From Colwellia psychrerythraea (lineage in GTDB: Bacteria; Pseudomonadota; Gammaproteobacteria; Enterobacterales; Alteromonadaceae): a DNA stretch of 64,000 bases. Shown here piece by piece: positions 54,818 through 64,000 of this stretch; the stretch's first letter is position 1, and each line of letters opens with the position of its first letter. Below the pieces are notes generated by a model. It was not told where the DNA came from and searched no databases. It worked only from the letters and a program-made list of their open reading frames with translations. The DNA lies in contig NZ_JQEC01000047.1 of the NCBI RefSeq assembly GCF_000764185.1, forward strand, positions 36,949 through 100,948, in the 5' to 3' direction. Position numbers and translations under genes: made by a program.

Positions 54818-56134
54818 ATGGAATTCTTAATAATCGGCCTTATATTTTTAATTTTATTATTATTAATGGTATGGCGACCTTTCTTTAAACAGAAAACACA
54901 ACAAGTAAGTGTTAATGGTAACTTACGTGATGAAACCAATGTCCGTTTATACCATGAGCACAAACAAGAAATAGAAAAAGATTATAATGAAAATAGGATG
55001 GATGAGGAGAACTATCAATACTTGCTAGCTGAGCTTGATAATACCTTATTACAAGATATTGAAAGTACCACTAAAGCAGATAACTTAGCTATCGGTAAGG
55101 GTAAAAAATATTCTCCTTTTTGGCCATTAGGCTTGAGTGTATTTATAATCATTTTTTCTGTGGCGCTCTATAACAAACAAGGTAGTTACAAACTTATTAC
55201 AGAGTTACCTGCGGGGCATGGTCAACAACAAGCTATGTCAGCAGATAAAATGCTGAAGCAACGTGAAATTCAAGCGATGGCACATATTGAAAAGCTGCAA
55301 CAGCATATTGAAGCAACCCCTGAAGATAGTGAAGCTTGGTATAACTTAGGGCAAACCTATGTTGCGGTGGGTAGTTTTGATGAAGCGATTGCTGCCTTTA
55401 CCCAAGTGATGAAAATTGAAGGCGAACATGCCGATTTATTAGGCGCTATTGCACAAGCGCTTTATTATAAAAATGACCAACAAATTAATGCCCAAGTACA
55501 AGAGTATATTGATAAAGCATTAGCCCTTGATGTAAACGATGCATCAACTAATATCTTACTCGGTATGCACAATTTCATTGGTGAAAATTACCAGAGTGCC
55601 ATTACTTATTGGCAGCGTGTTATTGATGAAAATAATAAAGGCGTTAATATTGAAGCCCTTAAAGAGGCTGTAGCTGAGGCTAAAAATAGGCTCGGTAACT
55701 TTGCTAGTAATTCGGCAGCTAACTCAGCAAGTAATTCGGCGCTGAATCAAGAGGCTAAAACACAAGAGCAAGCTAGCTCCGGACCACAATTAAAAGTGAG
55801 TGTTAGTTTGTCTGACGATATTGCCAAACAACTAGCGCAAGGCGAAGACCGAGTAGTATTTATTTATGCTGTACCAACTAATGGTCAGCGTATGCCACTT
55901 GCCGCGGTTAAAATGAAAGCCAGTGATTTACCAACCGTTATTGTATTAAACAACAGCCAAGCCATGAGCAGTGAACATACAATCGGCAGTGTAGAAAAAG
56001 TACATGTATATGCCATTGTTTCAATGCAAGGTGGTGTTGGCATTAAATCGGGAGACTATAAAGCTGAAGCCTTAGGTATTGAAGTTAACCGCAGTGAAAC
56101 ACTTGAGCTTATAGTGAATAAACTCGTTGAATAG
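54818..56134 (+). CDS. ccmI: Cytochrome c maturation apocytochrome chaperone CcmI
   Basis: The 438-residue protein has two N-terminal membrane segments (IIGLIFLILLLLMVW and PLGLSVFIIIFSVALY) around a short cytoplasmic loop, then TPR repeats (DSEAWYNLGQTYVAVGSFDEA at ~175) and a C-terminal domain (LKVSVSLSDDIAKQL) that presents the apocytochrome. Organisation matches the two-membrane-segment CcmI/CycH type. A small Asn/Ala/Ser repeat lies at ~292. Last of ccmFGHI. Confidence 0.92.
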   Translation: MEFLIIGLIFLILLLLMVWRPFFKQKTQQVSVNGNLRDETNVRLYHEHKQEIEKDYNENRMDEENYQYLLAELDNTLLQDIESTTKADNLAIGKGKKYSPFWPLGLSVFIIIFSVALYNKQGSYKLITELPAGHGQQQAMSADKMLKQREIQAMAHIEKLQQHIEATPEDSEAWYNLGQTYVAVGSFDEAIAAFTQVMKIEGEHADLLGAIAQALYYKNDQQINAQVQEYIDKALALDVNDASTNILLGMHNFIGENYQSAITYWQRVIDENNKGVNIEALKEAVAEAKNRLGNFASNSAANSASNSALNQEAKTQEQASSGPQLKVSVSLSDDIAKQLAQGEDRVVFIYAVPTNGQRMPLAAVKMKASDLPTVIVLNNSQAMSSEHTIGSVEKVHVYAIVSMQGGVGIKSGDYKAEALGIEVNRSETLELIVNKLVE

Positions 56135-56185
56135 TCTTGTTGAGTAAGCCTAGAGTATTAATTAATAATAAGAAGAAAAAGCCAA

Positions 56186-57292
56186 ATGAAATCTCGCTTT
56201 AGTGCACGGAAAGAAAATAGCGACTGTACCGTTGAAGATAATGCTGCTGAAGGTAATACTGCCGATAAGAAAAGTTTAACAACGGCAGTATTAATAACTA
56301 ATTTAGGTTCGCCAGACGAACCTAGTACTAGTGCCTTACGTCGTTATTTACGAGAATTCTTATCAGATAGAAGGGTGGTTGAAATACCTCGTTTGATCTG
56401 GCTTTTGATTTTACACGGAATTATTTTACGTATTAGACCGGCAAAATCAGCCAAGTTATACCAAAGTATTTGGCAAGATGACGGCGCACCTTTACTGACT
56501 ATCACCGCTGCGCAAAAACAAAAATTAGCCATGAAAATTAAAGCACAATATGGTGATAATGTTATTGTTGATTACGCCATGCGTTATGGTAATCCATCAA
56601 TAGCTAGCGCTTTACAGAAATTTCAGCAACAAGGCGTCGATAAAATTGTGGTATTACCTTTGTACCCACAATATGCAGGGCCAACAACGGGCTCTACCTT
56701 CGATGCTTTAAGTAAAGAGCTGCAACAATGGCGTTATGTGCCATCAATCTACTTTTTAAATACCTATCACCACAACCCGCTTTATATTAAGGCATTAATC
56801 AATACTATTGTTGAACATGTTAAAGCGTATGGTAAGCCTGATAAACTGGTGTTGTCATACCACGGTATGCCGGAGCTTTTTCGCCAGTGGGGTGATCCTT
56901 ATTATGATTTTTGCTTACAAACAACTGACTTGTTAAAACAGCAGTTATTAACGACAAGTATCGCCGAACAATGTGGCTTTAAGGATGATGAGATCATTTC
57001 AACTTTTCAATCTCGTTTTGGTAAAGCACAATGGCTACAGCCTTATACCGATGAAACATTAGCTAATCTACCAGAACAAGGTGATAAACACATTGCTATT
57101 TTAAGTCCTGCTTTTAGTAGTGATTGCCTGGAAACACTGGAAGAATTAGAGCATGAAAACCGGGAGATATTCATCAATGCTGGTGGTGAGTATTACCATT
57201 ATATTGCTGCATTAAACGATCGTGACGATCATATTGATGCTTTGTTTGATGTGTTAGTGCCAGCTTTGGGTTCACCGAACTCCCTTAATTAG
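56186..57292 (+). CDS. hemH: Ferrochelatase
   Basis: Inserts Fe2+ into protoporphyrin IX. Family motifs: LITNLGSPDEPS (~32), YQSIWQDDGAPL (~92), PLYPQYAGPTTGS (~155), catalytic His in LSYHGMPELFRQWGDPY (~219) and FQSRFGKAQWLQPYTD (~273). 368 residues, with a ~28-residue polar N-terminal extension over the shorter forms. Directly after ccmI, so heme supply and cytochrome c assembly sit side by side. Confidence 0.95.
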   Translation: MKSRFSARKENSDCTVEDNAAEGNTADKKSLTTAVLITNLGSPDEPSTSALRRYLREFLSDRRVVEIPRLIWLLILHGIILRIRPAKSAKLYQSIWQDDGAPLLTITAAQKQKLAMKIKAQYGDNVIVDYAMRYGNPSIASALQKFQQQGVDKIVVLPLYPQYAGPTTGSTFDALSKELQQWRYVPSIYFLNTYHHNPLYIKALINTIVEHVKAYGKPDKLVLSYHGMPELFRQWGDPYYDFCLQTTDLLKQQLLTTSIAEQCGFKDDEIISTFQSRFGKAQWLQPYTDETLANLPEQGDKHIAILSPAFSSDCLETLEELEHENREIFINAGGEYYHYIAALNDRDDHIDALFDVLVPALGSPNSLN

Positions 57293-57362
57293 GCAGTGAG
57301 CTAGTTACAAAGCTAGTCATAAAGCCAACTACTCACTTGCTAAGCCAGATATAAATAGTATA

Positions 57363-57378
57363 CTGTTTATATGTACAG
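57363..57378. promoter_or_regulatory. LexA (SOS) box before dinB
   Basis: CTGTTTATATGTACAG exactly fits the CTGT-N8-ACAG consensus with the usual AT-rich centre, 22 bases before the dinB start. A TATACT hexamer partly overlaps its left side, so LexA binding would block the promoter. Confidence 0.92.
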
Positions 57379-57399
57379 TTATCCTGGTGTAGGTAATAA

Positions 57400-58458
57400 A
57401 TGAGTAATCAGCGAAAAATAATTCACATAGATATGGACTGTTTTTATGCTGCCGTTGAAATGCGAGATTTTCCTGAATATCGAAATATCCCGCTGGCAGT
57501 GGGTGGCGATGGCCCTCGTAGTGTCTTGTGCACCAGTAACTATCAAGCACGTCAATTTGGTGTCCGTGCTGCCATGCCAGCTATCAAAGCTAAACAACTT
57601 TGCCCAAATCTGACCATAGTTCATGGCCGAATGGATGTATATAAAGAAACCTCTAAACATATCAGAGAAATATTCTCTCGCTATACCGATCTTATTGAGC
57701 CTTTATCCCTAGATGAGGCCTTTCTTGATGTCACTGAGGCAACTATGTGTCAGGGCAGCGCGACACTTATTGCGGGACAAATTAGAGCAGATATTTTTAA
57801 TGAGTTGAACTTGACTGCATCTGCAGGTATTGCACCGAATAAGTTTTTGGCTAAAATTGCCAGCGACGAAAATAAGCCTAATGGTCAATGTGTAATCACC
57901 CCAGATAAAGTCGCGAATTTTGTTGAACAATTATCGCTAAAGAAGATACCGGGCATTGGTCCTAAAACCTTTGAAAAACTCAATCGTCATGGTTATGTCA
58001 CTTGTGCGGATGTACGTCAAAGTAATATAAGAGCATTACAGAATATTGTCGGTAAATTTGCTAATAGTTTGTATTTAAAGGCTCATGGTGTCGATAACCG
58101 TGCTCTAGAGGTAAGTCGACAGCGAAAGTCACTCGCCATTGAAACAACGTTAATGCAAGATATATCGACCCAGGATGAGTGCCAACTAGTTATAGAGTCC
58201 TTATATCAAAAGTTATTAACTCGACTAGCACCGCACAGTAATAGAGAAATTATTAGGCAAGGAGTAAAGCTTAAGTTTGCTGACTTTAATCAGACCACTG
58301 TTGAGACACAGAGTAATGAATGTCAGCAAGTACTTTTTAATAACTTACTGTCAAAAGCATATAGTAGAGCTAATCAACGAGGTATTCGCTTAGTTGGTCT
58401 AACACTTGGTTTTGCGGACACTCCCGGTGAAAGCCATCAGCTACAGCTATCGCTCTAG
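57400..58458 (+). CDS. dinB: DNA polymerase IV
   Basis: Y-family translesion polymerase. The 352-residue protein has the catalytic HIDMDCFYAAVE (~9) and SLDEAFLDV (~105) motifs, the helix-hairpin-helix thumb (KKIPGIGPKTFEKL, ~185) and a little-finger domain. The C-terminus ends HQLQLSL, which fits a beta-clamp-binding motif. A perfect LexA box lies just upstream, so it should be SOS-induced. A recX remnant follows. Confidence 0.96.
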   Translation: MSNQRKIIHIDMDCFYAAVEMRDFPEYRNIPLAVGGDGPRSVLCTSNYQARQFGVRAAMPAIKAKQLCPNLTIVHGRMDVYKETSKHIREIFSRYTDLIEPLSLDEAFLDVTEATMCQGSATLIAGQIRADIFNELNLTASAGIAPNKFLAKIASDENKPNGQCVITPDKVANFVEQLSLKKIPGIGPKTFEKLNRHGYVTCADVRQSNIRALQNIVGKFANSLYLKAHGVDNRALEVSRQRKSLAIETTLMQDISTQDECQLVIESLYQKLLTRLAPHSNREIIRQGVKLKFADFNQTTVETQSNECQQVLFNNLLSKAYSRANQRGIRLVGLTLGFADTPGESHQLQLSL

Positions 58459-58499
58459 CATTCCCCTACCTAAGAAGTAAAACCTTGAAATAAACTTCA

Positions 58500-59151
58500 C
58501 TACACTTCGTTGTTGGTTTATTAGCCTAGGAAGAATATTCGTCGATTGAATTACGTCAAAAACTTGAGCAATGAGAGTTTTTCCAGCAGATATGTATGCG
58601 GCAGTGGGAAGCTGAATGAAAAAAACTATTTAACCTGAACTCTGGATAGTGAGTGCTTGATATTTAAGTAAAAACAACAGTTTGCGGTTATTAAAAATAA
58701 AAATCACTGGATTAAATAGCGATATACTCTATCACTTTATTCGATTATCAAGGCAAAATGTTTATGAATAACGGGTTATTTATCGACGTTTTAACGCTGG
58801 GAATTGGATAAAGGGGAATATTGAGCAAATGCTGCTTATCCAGAGTTCAGGTTATTTAAGTGATCAAGGTTTTACTGCTAACCAATGTCGAAATGGTAAT
58901 CCCCTCGATAATAATCGAAGAGTGGTTATGACTGCTTTATCATTGCTCATGACCTTGATCAAAAAGGCGACAGTACAACAATTATTCAAGAATTGCGTGA
59001 AAGTTGCGAAATTGATTGGTATCTTCAAGCCCAGCTTGCGTATAATAAGCGATTTGGCGACAAGTATTGTATTAATGAAAACATTGATAGCGAGCTTGAT
59101 AAAAAAGCAGAGCAGAAACAACACGCCAAGAAGATTCGTTTTTTACAATAG
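58500..59151 (+). pseudogene. recX: recX pseudogene interrupted by a MITE
   Basis: Fragments of a RecX-type protein can be read in order on this strand: LLA-stop-EEYSSIELRQKLEQ-stop before the MITE (with frame shifts), LNEKNYLSDQGF restored across the insertion when the MITE and one ATTT are removed, then KSGYDCFIIAHDLDQKG and ELRESCEIDWYLQAQLAYNKRFGDK, ending KKIRFLQ-stop at 59151. These align in order with E. coli RecX (SEQELRRKL, HGYLDDSRF, RKGYGPARIRQELNQKG, MRECDIDWCALA). Internal stops and frame shifts on both sides mean the gene is dead apart from the insertion. recX normally precedes alaS in this order, which supports the identity. Confidence 0.85.
58632..58853 (+). mobile_element. 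MITE copy B (222 bp) with 4-bp target duplication
   Basis: Near-perfect 17-bp terminal inverted repeats (AACCTGAACTCTGGATA ... TATCCAGAGTTCAGGTT) flanked by ATTT on both sides (58628-58631 and 58854-58857). Removing the element and one ATTT restores a RecX reading frame across the junction. No open frame inside. The copy at 47786 is its inverted relative. Confidence 0.9.
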
Positions 59152-59268
59152 TGCGCTTATTCCAGTGATGAATTTTTTGCTGTATTAGATTGAACTACAG
59201 AATGTAGAGTCATAACTAGAATAAACCCTGAATTTAAATAGACCTAAAATCGATTTGTTGAGTATCCC

Positions 59269-61875
59269 ATGATTAAAAGCACCGCCGAAGTCCGTCAGGC
59301 ATTTTTAGATTTTTTTGCCACCAAACAACATCAAATAGTTAAAAGTAGCTCGTTAGTACCGGGTAATGATGCCACGTTATTGTTTACCAATGCCGGCATG
59401 GTTCCTTTTAAAGATGTGTTCTTAGGCTCAGAGAAGCGCAGTTATACCCGAGCAACCTCAGCACAACGTTGTGTGCGAGCTGGTGGTAAACATAACGATT
59501 TAGAGAATGTGGGCTACACAGCACGCCATCACACCTTTTTTGAAATGATGGGTAATTTTAGTTTTGGTGATTATTTTAAAGAAGAGGCGATATTTTTTGC
59601 TTGGGATTTTTTAACTGACATTTTAAAAATACCAAAAGATAAACTTACGGTTACTGTATTCGAAGAAGATGATGAAGCCGAAAAATTTTGGATTGAGAAA
59701 GTAGGTGTCCCGGCAGAGCGTGTTATTCGTATAGGTGCTAAAGATAACTTCTGGTCTATGGGAGACACTGGCCCTTGTGGACCTTGCTCTGAGATATTTT
59801 ATGATCACGGAGCAGATGTTTTTGGTGGACCTCCAGGCTCACCTGATGAAGACGGTGATCGTTTTATTGAAATATGGAATATAGTATTTATGCAATATAA
59901 CCGTCAAAGCGACGGAACTATGGAGCCATTACCTAACCCATCAATAGACACCGGCATGGGCTTAGAGCGTATTTCTGCTATTATGCAAAATGTGCATAGC
60001 AACTATGAAATTGATATTTTCCAAGCATTAATTAAAGATACTGCACAATTACTTGGTTGTACTGATCTTGAGCATAAGTCACTACGTGTTATTAGCGATC
60101 ACATTCGCTCATGTAGTTTTTTAATTGTTGATGGTGTTGTGCCTTCAAATGAAGGCCGTGGTTATGTACTTCGCCGAATTATACGTCGTGCTATCCGTCA
60201 TGGTCATAAATTAGAAGCTAATGGACACTTCTTTCACAAAATTGTTGCCTCATTAATTGAACAAATGGGTGAAGCATACCCTGAGTTAGTCCAACAACAA
60301 GCGATTATTGAAAAACTATTACGCATTGAAGAAGAGCAATTTGGCCGTACTTTAGACCGCGGTATGATCTTACTTGAAGATATCTTAGCGAATTTATCTG
60401 GCGATACCATTCAAGGTGTTGATGTCTTTAAGTTATATGATACTTATGGTTTTCCTGCCGACTTGACCGCGGACATTGCTCGTGAACGTCAATTGAAAAT
60501 TGATCACGATGGCTTTGATGCAGCGATGAAGCAACAGCGAGAGCGTGCCCAGAAAGCGAGTCAATTTGGTACTGATTATAATCAACAACTGAAATCTGAT
60601 CACAAAACTGCTTTTAAAGGCTATGACAATGATTCATATTCAGCGACTGTAGTTGAGTTATTTAATAGCCAAGATCAAGAAGCGATCCAGCAGTTAAATT
60701 CAGGTGATCAGGGCATTGTCATTTTAGATCATACACCGTTTTATGCTGAATCTGGCGGTCAAGCAGGTGATAGCGGTTTGTTACACCTCGATGGTGGAGT
60801 CTTTGAAGTAACAGATACGATTAAATTAGGTAATGCTTTTGCCCATAGAGGTACCGCACGTACAGATATTGGCTTAAACCGTAGGGTAAAAGCTGAAATC
60901 AACGTTGAGCGCAGAGCTGCTATAGTTAAAAACCATACTGCAACACATTTATTACATGCGGCATTACGCAAAGTACTGGGTGAACATGTTACTCAGAAAG
61001 GCTCATTATGTGATAATGATAAACTACGTTTTGATTTCTCTCATTTTGAAGGCGTTACCGCCCAAGAATTATATGCGGTTGAGCAAATGGTTAATGATGA
61101 AATTCGTCGTAACCACTCAAAGAAAACTGAGTCTATGTATATAGAAGAAGCTAAAGAAAAAGGTGCTATGGCACTCTTTGGTGAAAAGTACGATGACGAA
61201 GTTCGCGTAGTTACCCTTGGAGATTTTTCAATAGAGCTTTGTGGTGGTGTCCATGTTGATAGAACTGGTGATATTGGTATATTAAAAATTGTTTCTGAAT
61301 CGGGTATCGCTGCAGGTGTTCGTCGTATCGAAGCTGTTACGGCTACCGGGGCACTTGACTTTATTAACCAGCAGGCCGCCTCTTTAACTAATATTGCCGC
61401 GTTGGTTAAGAGTGATGTGGCTAATGTTAGTGACAAAGTTGAGCTTCTAGTTAGTCGCTCTAAGCAGCTTGAAAAGGAAATAGGGCAACTTAAACAGGAA
61501 TTAGCTGCACAAGCTGGCTCTGATTTAATTAATGATGCAATAGAGATTAATGGTGTTAAAGTTTTAATTGCTGATCTCGGTGGTGTAGAAAGCAAAGCAC
61601 TTCGTGGCATGGTCGATGAGCTTAAAAATAAAATGCAATCAGGTGTTATTATGTTGGCAACTGCCAATGGACCAAAGGTTGGCTTGATTGCTGGCGTAAC
61701 AAAAGACTTAATAGGCCGTGTTAAAGCCGGTGAGCTTGTTAATATGGTTGCTCAGCAAGTGGGCGGCAAAGGTGGTGGGCGTCCTGATATGGCGCAAGCA
61801 GGTGGTAGCCAGCCTGAAAATATCACGCCAGCCCTTGCTAGTGTCTCTGCATGGTTAGCTGATAAACTAGCTTAA
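59269..61875 (+). CDS. alaS: Alanyl-tRNA synthetase
   Basis: Charges tRNA-Ala. The 868-residue protein has the class II aminoacylation core ([51 protein letters not shown]), the editing-domain zinc site [11 protein letters not shown] (~565) with [12 protein letters not shown] (~665), and the glycine-rich C-Ala end ([14 protein letters not shown], ~835). Length is standard. Followed by a terminator; csrA comes next as in many gammaproteobacteria, but no aspartokinase gene lies between them. Confidence 0.98.
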   Translation: MIKSTAEVRQAFLDFFATKQHQIVKSSSLVPGNDATLLFTNAGMVPFKDVFLGSEKRSYTRATSAQRCVRAGGKHNDLENVGYTARHHTFFEMMGNFSFGDYFKEEAIFFAWDFLTDILKIPKDKLTVTVFEEDDEAEKFWIEKVGVPAERVIRIGAKDNFWSMGDTGPCGPCSEIFYDHGADVFGGPPGSPDEDGDRFIEIWNIVFMQYNRQSDGTMEPLPNPSIDTGMGLERISAIMQNVHSNYEIDIFQALIKDTAQLLGCTDLEHKSLRVISDHIRSCSFLIVDGVVPSNEGRGYVLRRIIRRAIRHGHKLEANGHFFHKIVASLIEQMGEAYPELVQQQAIIEKLLRIEEEQFGRTLDRGMILLEDILANLSGDTIQGVDVFKLYDTYGFPADLTADIARERQLKIDHDGFDAAMKQQRERAQKASQFGTDYNQQLKSDHKTAFKGYDNDSYSATVVELFNSQDQEAIQQLNSGDQGIVILDHTPFYAESGGQAGDSGLLHLDGGVFEVTDTIKLGNAFAHRGTARTDIGLNRRVKAEINVERRAAIVKNHTATHLLHAALRKVLGEHVTQKGSLCDNDKLRFDFSHFEGVTAQELYAVEQMVNDEIRRNHSKKTESMYIEEAKEKGAMALFGEKYDDEVRVVTLGDFSIELCGGVHVDRTGDIGILKIVSESGIAAGVRRIEAVTATGALDFINQQAASLTNIAALVKSDVANVSDKVELLVSRSKQLEKEIGQLKQELAAQAGSDLINDAIEINGVKVLIADLGGVESKALRGMVDELKNKMQSGVIMLATANGPKVGLIAGVTKDLIGRVKAGELVNMVAQQVGGKGGGRPDMAQAGGSQPENITPALASVSAWLADKLA

Positions 61876-61924
61876 ATGCTAATTAAAAAAGTTAGCTAAA
61901 ATGAATAGTTGGCTTAAATAAACT

Positions 61925-61951
61925 AAAAAGGAAGCGTTTGCTTCCTTTTTT
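61925..61951 (+). terminator. Terminator after alaS
   Basis: A-run GGAAGC, 4-base loop GTTT, GCTTCC and T-run: an 11-pair stem including A/T flanks, about 50 bases after the stop. Confidence 0.92.
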
Positions 61952-62319
61952 ATATTTCATGTTAAAAAAATGTTAATTTTAATGTTTTGTGCAACTTGTT
62001 GGTCAAATGTCACAAAAAACCACAAAAAATTGCAAATGATCACTGAATCGGTAGTTAAATTAGAGTATAAAACTATTCAAGGATATGGAAATCTTGCTAA
62101 AATATGAACGATAGATGTAGTTGCATAATTTTTTGCTGCTAATTATCGAAGCTTCATTGGGAACTATCATCGGATATGATGTTTTTGGTGAATAATGACT
62201 TTTTACTGAAAATTGACTATTAGTTATAGTGGATGGAGTAAAAAGTAACTAATTCTAATATATTACTAGCTTATATATATTTACTTAGTGATCTCACTTT
62301 AAAGGATAAGGAAGAAAAT
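61952..62319 (+). promoter_or_regulatory. csrA upstream region
   Basis: About 370 AT-rich bases between the alaS terminator and csrA with no gene. The last part has GGA triplets in GGATGGAG (near 62232) and in AAAGGATAAGGAAG over the ribosome-binding site. CsrA binds GGA motifs at ribosome-binding sites, so autoregulation is plausible. Promoters are expected here but I cannot place one with confidence. Confidence 0.45.
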
Positions 62320-62517
62320 ATGCTTATATTAACACGACGCGTAGGTGAAACATTAATGATTGGTGACGAAGTCACCGTAACTGTTTTAGGCGTTAAAGGA
62401 AATCAGGTAAGAATAGGTGTTAATGCGCCAAAAGAAATTTCAGTGCATCGTGAAGAAATTTACATGCGCATTCAAGCCGAAAAGGGTGGTACTGAAGTTT
62501 CAGGTAACAAAGTCTAA
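62320..62517 (+). CDS. csrA: Carbon storage regulator CsrA
   Basis: A 65-residue RNA-binding post-transcriptional regulator: [20 protein letters not shown] at the start and [14 protein letters not shown] in the helix are the family hallmarks, including the RNA-contacting residues Leu4, Arg7 and Arg44-type positions. AAGGAAG precedes the ATG and itself contains GGA. Located between alaS and tRNA-Ser/tRNA-Arg, the conserved gammaproteobacterial context. Confidence 0.98.
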   Translation: MLILTRRVGETLMIGDEVTVTVLGVKGNQVRIGVNAPKEISVHREEIYMRIQAEKGGTEVSGNKV

Positions 62518-62592
62518 TTAATAACTGCTTATAATAAGCCGGTTATTAGAGGCTTTTCAGAAAAGCGTTATTTAAAGATTTATTTAACAGCT

Positions 62593-62620
62593 AAAAAACA
62601 CCGTTATGGCGGTGTTTTTT
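62593..62620 (+). terminator. Terminator after csrA
   Basis: A-run CACCG, loop TTATGG, CGGTG and T-run, about 75 bases after the csrA stop, before the tRNA array. Confidence 0.92.
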
Positions 62621-62752
62621 TATGTCTCAAACTCACATAATGATTAAAAAACAACACAATTGGCTGAATTGTCAGCAAACTGTAATTATTACTAAATAAA
62701 TACTAAAAATTGTTTGACTTATTTTTAGAATCCCTTATTATTCGCACCCATT

Positions 62753-62847
<95 letters not shown>

Positions 62848-62928
62848 ATTCTTCTTATGAGGATTATGGTTGTGTGTAGAACGAAAGTTCACTATCTTTA
62901 AGGTAAGATATAAAAAATAACTTATTGA

Positions 62929-63005
62929 GGGCGCGTAGCTCAGCTGGATAGAGTACCTGGCTACGAACCAGGCGGTCGCAGGTTCGACTCCTGCCGCGCC
63001 CACCA
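62929..63005 (+). tRNA. tRNA-Arg(ACG), copy 1
   Basis: 77 bases; acceptor GGGCGCG/CGCGCCC, anticodon loop CTACGAA (ACG, read as ICG after deamination), T-loop GGTTCGACTCC, encoded CCA. Confidence 0.97.
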
Positions 63006-63069
63006 CTTTCTTCAAGTGATTAAATAATGAAGAGCAGCTATTGTAAAAGCTGGATAAAATTTATACTTT

Positions 63070-63146
63070 GGGCGCGTAGCTCAGCTGGATAGAGTACCTG
63101 GCTACGAACCAGGCGGTCGCAGGTTCGACTCCTGCCGCGCCCACCA
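63070..63146 (+). tRNA. tRNA-Arg(ACG), copy 2
   Basis: Identical to copy 1 and begins 64 bases after it; followed closely by a terminator, so copy 1 and 2 belong to the first transcription unit with tRNA-Ser copy 1. Confidence 0.97.
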
Positions 63147-63150
63147 CATC

Positions 63151-63182
63151 AAAAGCCCCACCTTAGTAGGTGGGGCTTTTTT
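63151..63182 (+). terminator. Terminator after the first tRNA block
   Basis: AAAAGCCCCACC, 6-base loop, GGTGGGGCTTTTTT, right after the CCA of tRNA-Arg copy 2. Confidence 0.93.
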
Positions 63183-63337
63183 CGTTCTAAGGTTAGAGAC
63201 TACCCAATACGGTATATAAACGCAGTATTGAGTTTTACTTAGTTCTCACTTACTTCAAGTGATTAAATAATGAAGAACTGCGGTTGTAAGCTTATTATGA
63301 AATATATTTTTTATAATTCCTTATTTTCGCACCCATT

Positions 63338-63432
<95 letters not shown>

Positions 63433-63602
63433 ATTTTTCTTATGAATAATTATGGTTGTGTAGAATGAAAGTTCACTATCTTTAGGCTAAGATATAAAAA
63501 ATAGTTTATGAGGATACTAAGTTGACCGGATAAATTATATTTGATGGTTAAGTACTAGATTCGAATATCGATAAGCAACGATATAAAAAATAACTTAATT
63601 GA

Positions 63603-63679
63603 GGGCGCGTAGCTCAGCTGGATAGAGTACCTGGCTACGAACCAGGCGGTCGCAGGTTCGACTCCTGCCGCGCCCACCA
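63603..63679 (+). tRNA. tRNA-Arg(ACG), copy 3
   Basis: Identical to copies 1 and 2. Starts the first visible unit of a 240-bp tandem repeat. Confidence 0.96.
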
Positions 63680-63744
63680 CTTTCTTCAAGTGATTAAATA
63701 ATGAAGAGCAGCTATTGTTAAAGCTGGATAAAATTTTATACTTT

Positions 63745-63797
63745 GGGCGGGTAGTTCAGCTGGATCGGATTGTATAATCTGAAGGCTACGAGCAACG
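63745..63797 (+). pseudogene. Degenerate tRNA-Arg remnant
   Basis: Starts GGGCGGGTAGTTCAGCTGG, a near-match to the first 25 bases of tRNA-Arg, 65 bases after copy 3, i.e. where copy 2 stands relative to copy 1. The D-stem then breaks down; only GGCTACGAGC of the anticodon arm is recognisable and the T-arm and CCA are missing. Not a functional tRNA. Confidence 0.8.
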
Positions 63798-63842
63798 TTC
63801 GTATATCGACTAAGTAACGATATAAAATATAACTTGAATTAA

Positions 63843-63919
63843 GGGCGCGTAGCTCAGCTGGATAGAGTACCTGGCTACGAACCAGGCGGTCGCAGGTTCG
63901 ACTCCTGCCGCGCCCACCA
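63843..63919 (+). tRNA. tRNA-Arg(ACG), copy 4
   Basis: Identical 77-base tRNA; 240 bases after copy 3, as part of the tandem repeat. Confidence 0.96.
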
Positions 63920-63984
63920 CTTTCTTCAAGTGATTAAATAATGAAGAGCAGCTATTGTTAAAGCTGGATAAAATTTTATACTTT

Positions 63985-64000
63985 GGGCGGGTAGTTCAGC
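63985..64000 (+). pseudogene. Second degenerate tRNA-Arg remnant (cut by window edge)
   Basis: GGGCGGGTAGTTCAGC, identical to the start of the remnant at 63745 and 65 bases after copy 4. It continues beyond the window. Confidence 0.7.

Larger units (their letters stand above)
63603..64000. repeat. 240-bp tandem repeat of tRNA-Arg plus remnant
   Basis: Bases 63603-63760 and 63843-64000 appear identical by eye over 158 bases, giving a 240-base repeat period that contains one intact tRNA-Arg and one broken one. The array runs past the window end, so more copies may follow. Confidence 0.85.

Noticed and set aside
58829..59188. 119-codon forward frame between dinB and alaS
   Set aside because: It starts in the MITE and runs in the wrong frame over the RecX fragments; the protein-like signal lies in another frame with clear RecX similarity.
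61041..61667. 208-codon open frame on the reverse strand inside alaS
   Set aside because: It is antisense to a highly conserved gene, has low-complexity Ser/Thr/Pro composition typical of a mirrored frame, and no start signals.

Overview
The window looks like chromosome of a marine gammaproteobacterium of the order Alteromonadales, most likely Colwellia or a close relative. The DNA is AT-rich. The gene neighbourhoods (LacI-type NagR chitin/GlcNAc regulon with a TonB receptor, divergent ccmABCDE/ccmFGHI, recX remnant-alaS-csrA-tRNA-Ser-tRNA-Arg) fit that group, and a small protein resembling the Colwellia/Shewanella DUF2375 family points the same way. This placement is by recognition of families, not by a database search.

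Left part (1-14 kb): a truncated PlsC-type acyltransferase; an overlapping pair of FHA-domain protein and membrane Ser/Thr kinase with TPR repeats; small secreted and unknown proteins; a CadC-like membrane regulator with a beta-propeller; then a short accessory patch (about 8.8-11.6 kb). That patch holds a 56-residue secreted peptide, an 87-residue unknown protein, a 49-residue Cys-containing protein with a strong ribosome-binding site, and an AvcD-like deoxycytidylate deaminase (anti-phage nucleotide depletion). The deaminase appears to carry an extra C-terminal cold-shock-like OB domain. A DPP-IV-type lipoprotein peptidase follows, convergent, across a bidirectional terminator.

Middle (14-29.6 kb): a YadGH-type ABC exporter with a TrmB-like methyltransferase; panP (aspartate decarboxylase); nagB; an HDOD-GAF protein; a TSUP permease; a Fur-boxed iron(III) ABC transporter (FbpABC-like); an orphan OmpR-type response regulator preceded by phased direct repeats and an inverted repeat; plsC; rraB; and a small membrane protein.

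GlcNAc/chitin regulon (18.8-47.1 kb): six near-identical copies of the palindrome TGACAGCGCTGTCA lie upstream of nagB, between nagR and pgi, twice before a TonB receptor, between a chitobiase and a divergent DUF6445-SapC-halogenase operon, and before nagK-nagA-nagP. Together they describe outer-membrane uptake, chitobiose cleavage, GlcNAc import, phosphorylation, deacetylation and deamination, with glycolytic entry through Pgi. Two flavin-dependent tryptophan-halogenase-like proteins of unknown substrate sit inside this locus.

Right part (47.5-64 kb): cytochrome c maturation (ccmEDCBA and divergent ccmFGHI), hemH, dinB with a perfect LexA box, a recX pseudogene split by a 222-bp MITE with a 4-bp target duplication (a second, inverted MITE copy lies at 47.8 kb), alaS, csrA, and a duplicated tRNA-Ser/tRNA-Arg array. 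The array degenerates into a 240-bp tandem repeat containing pseudo-tRNAs and runs off the window end.
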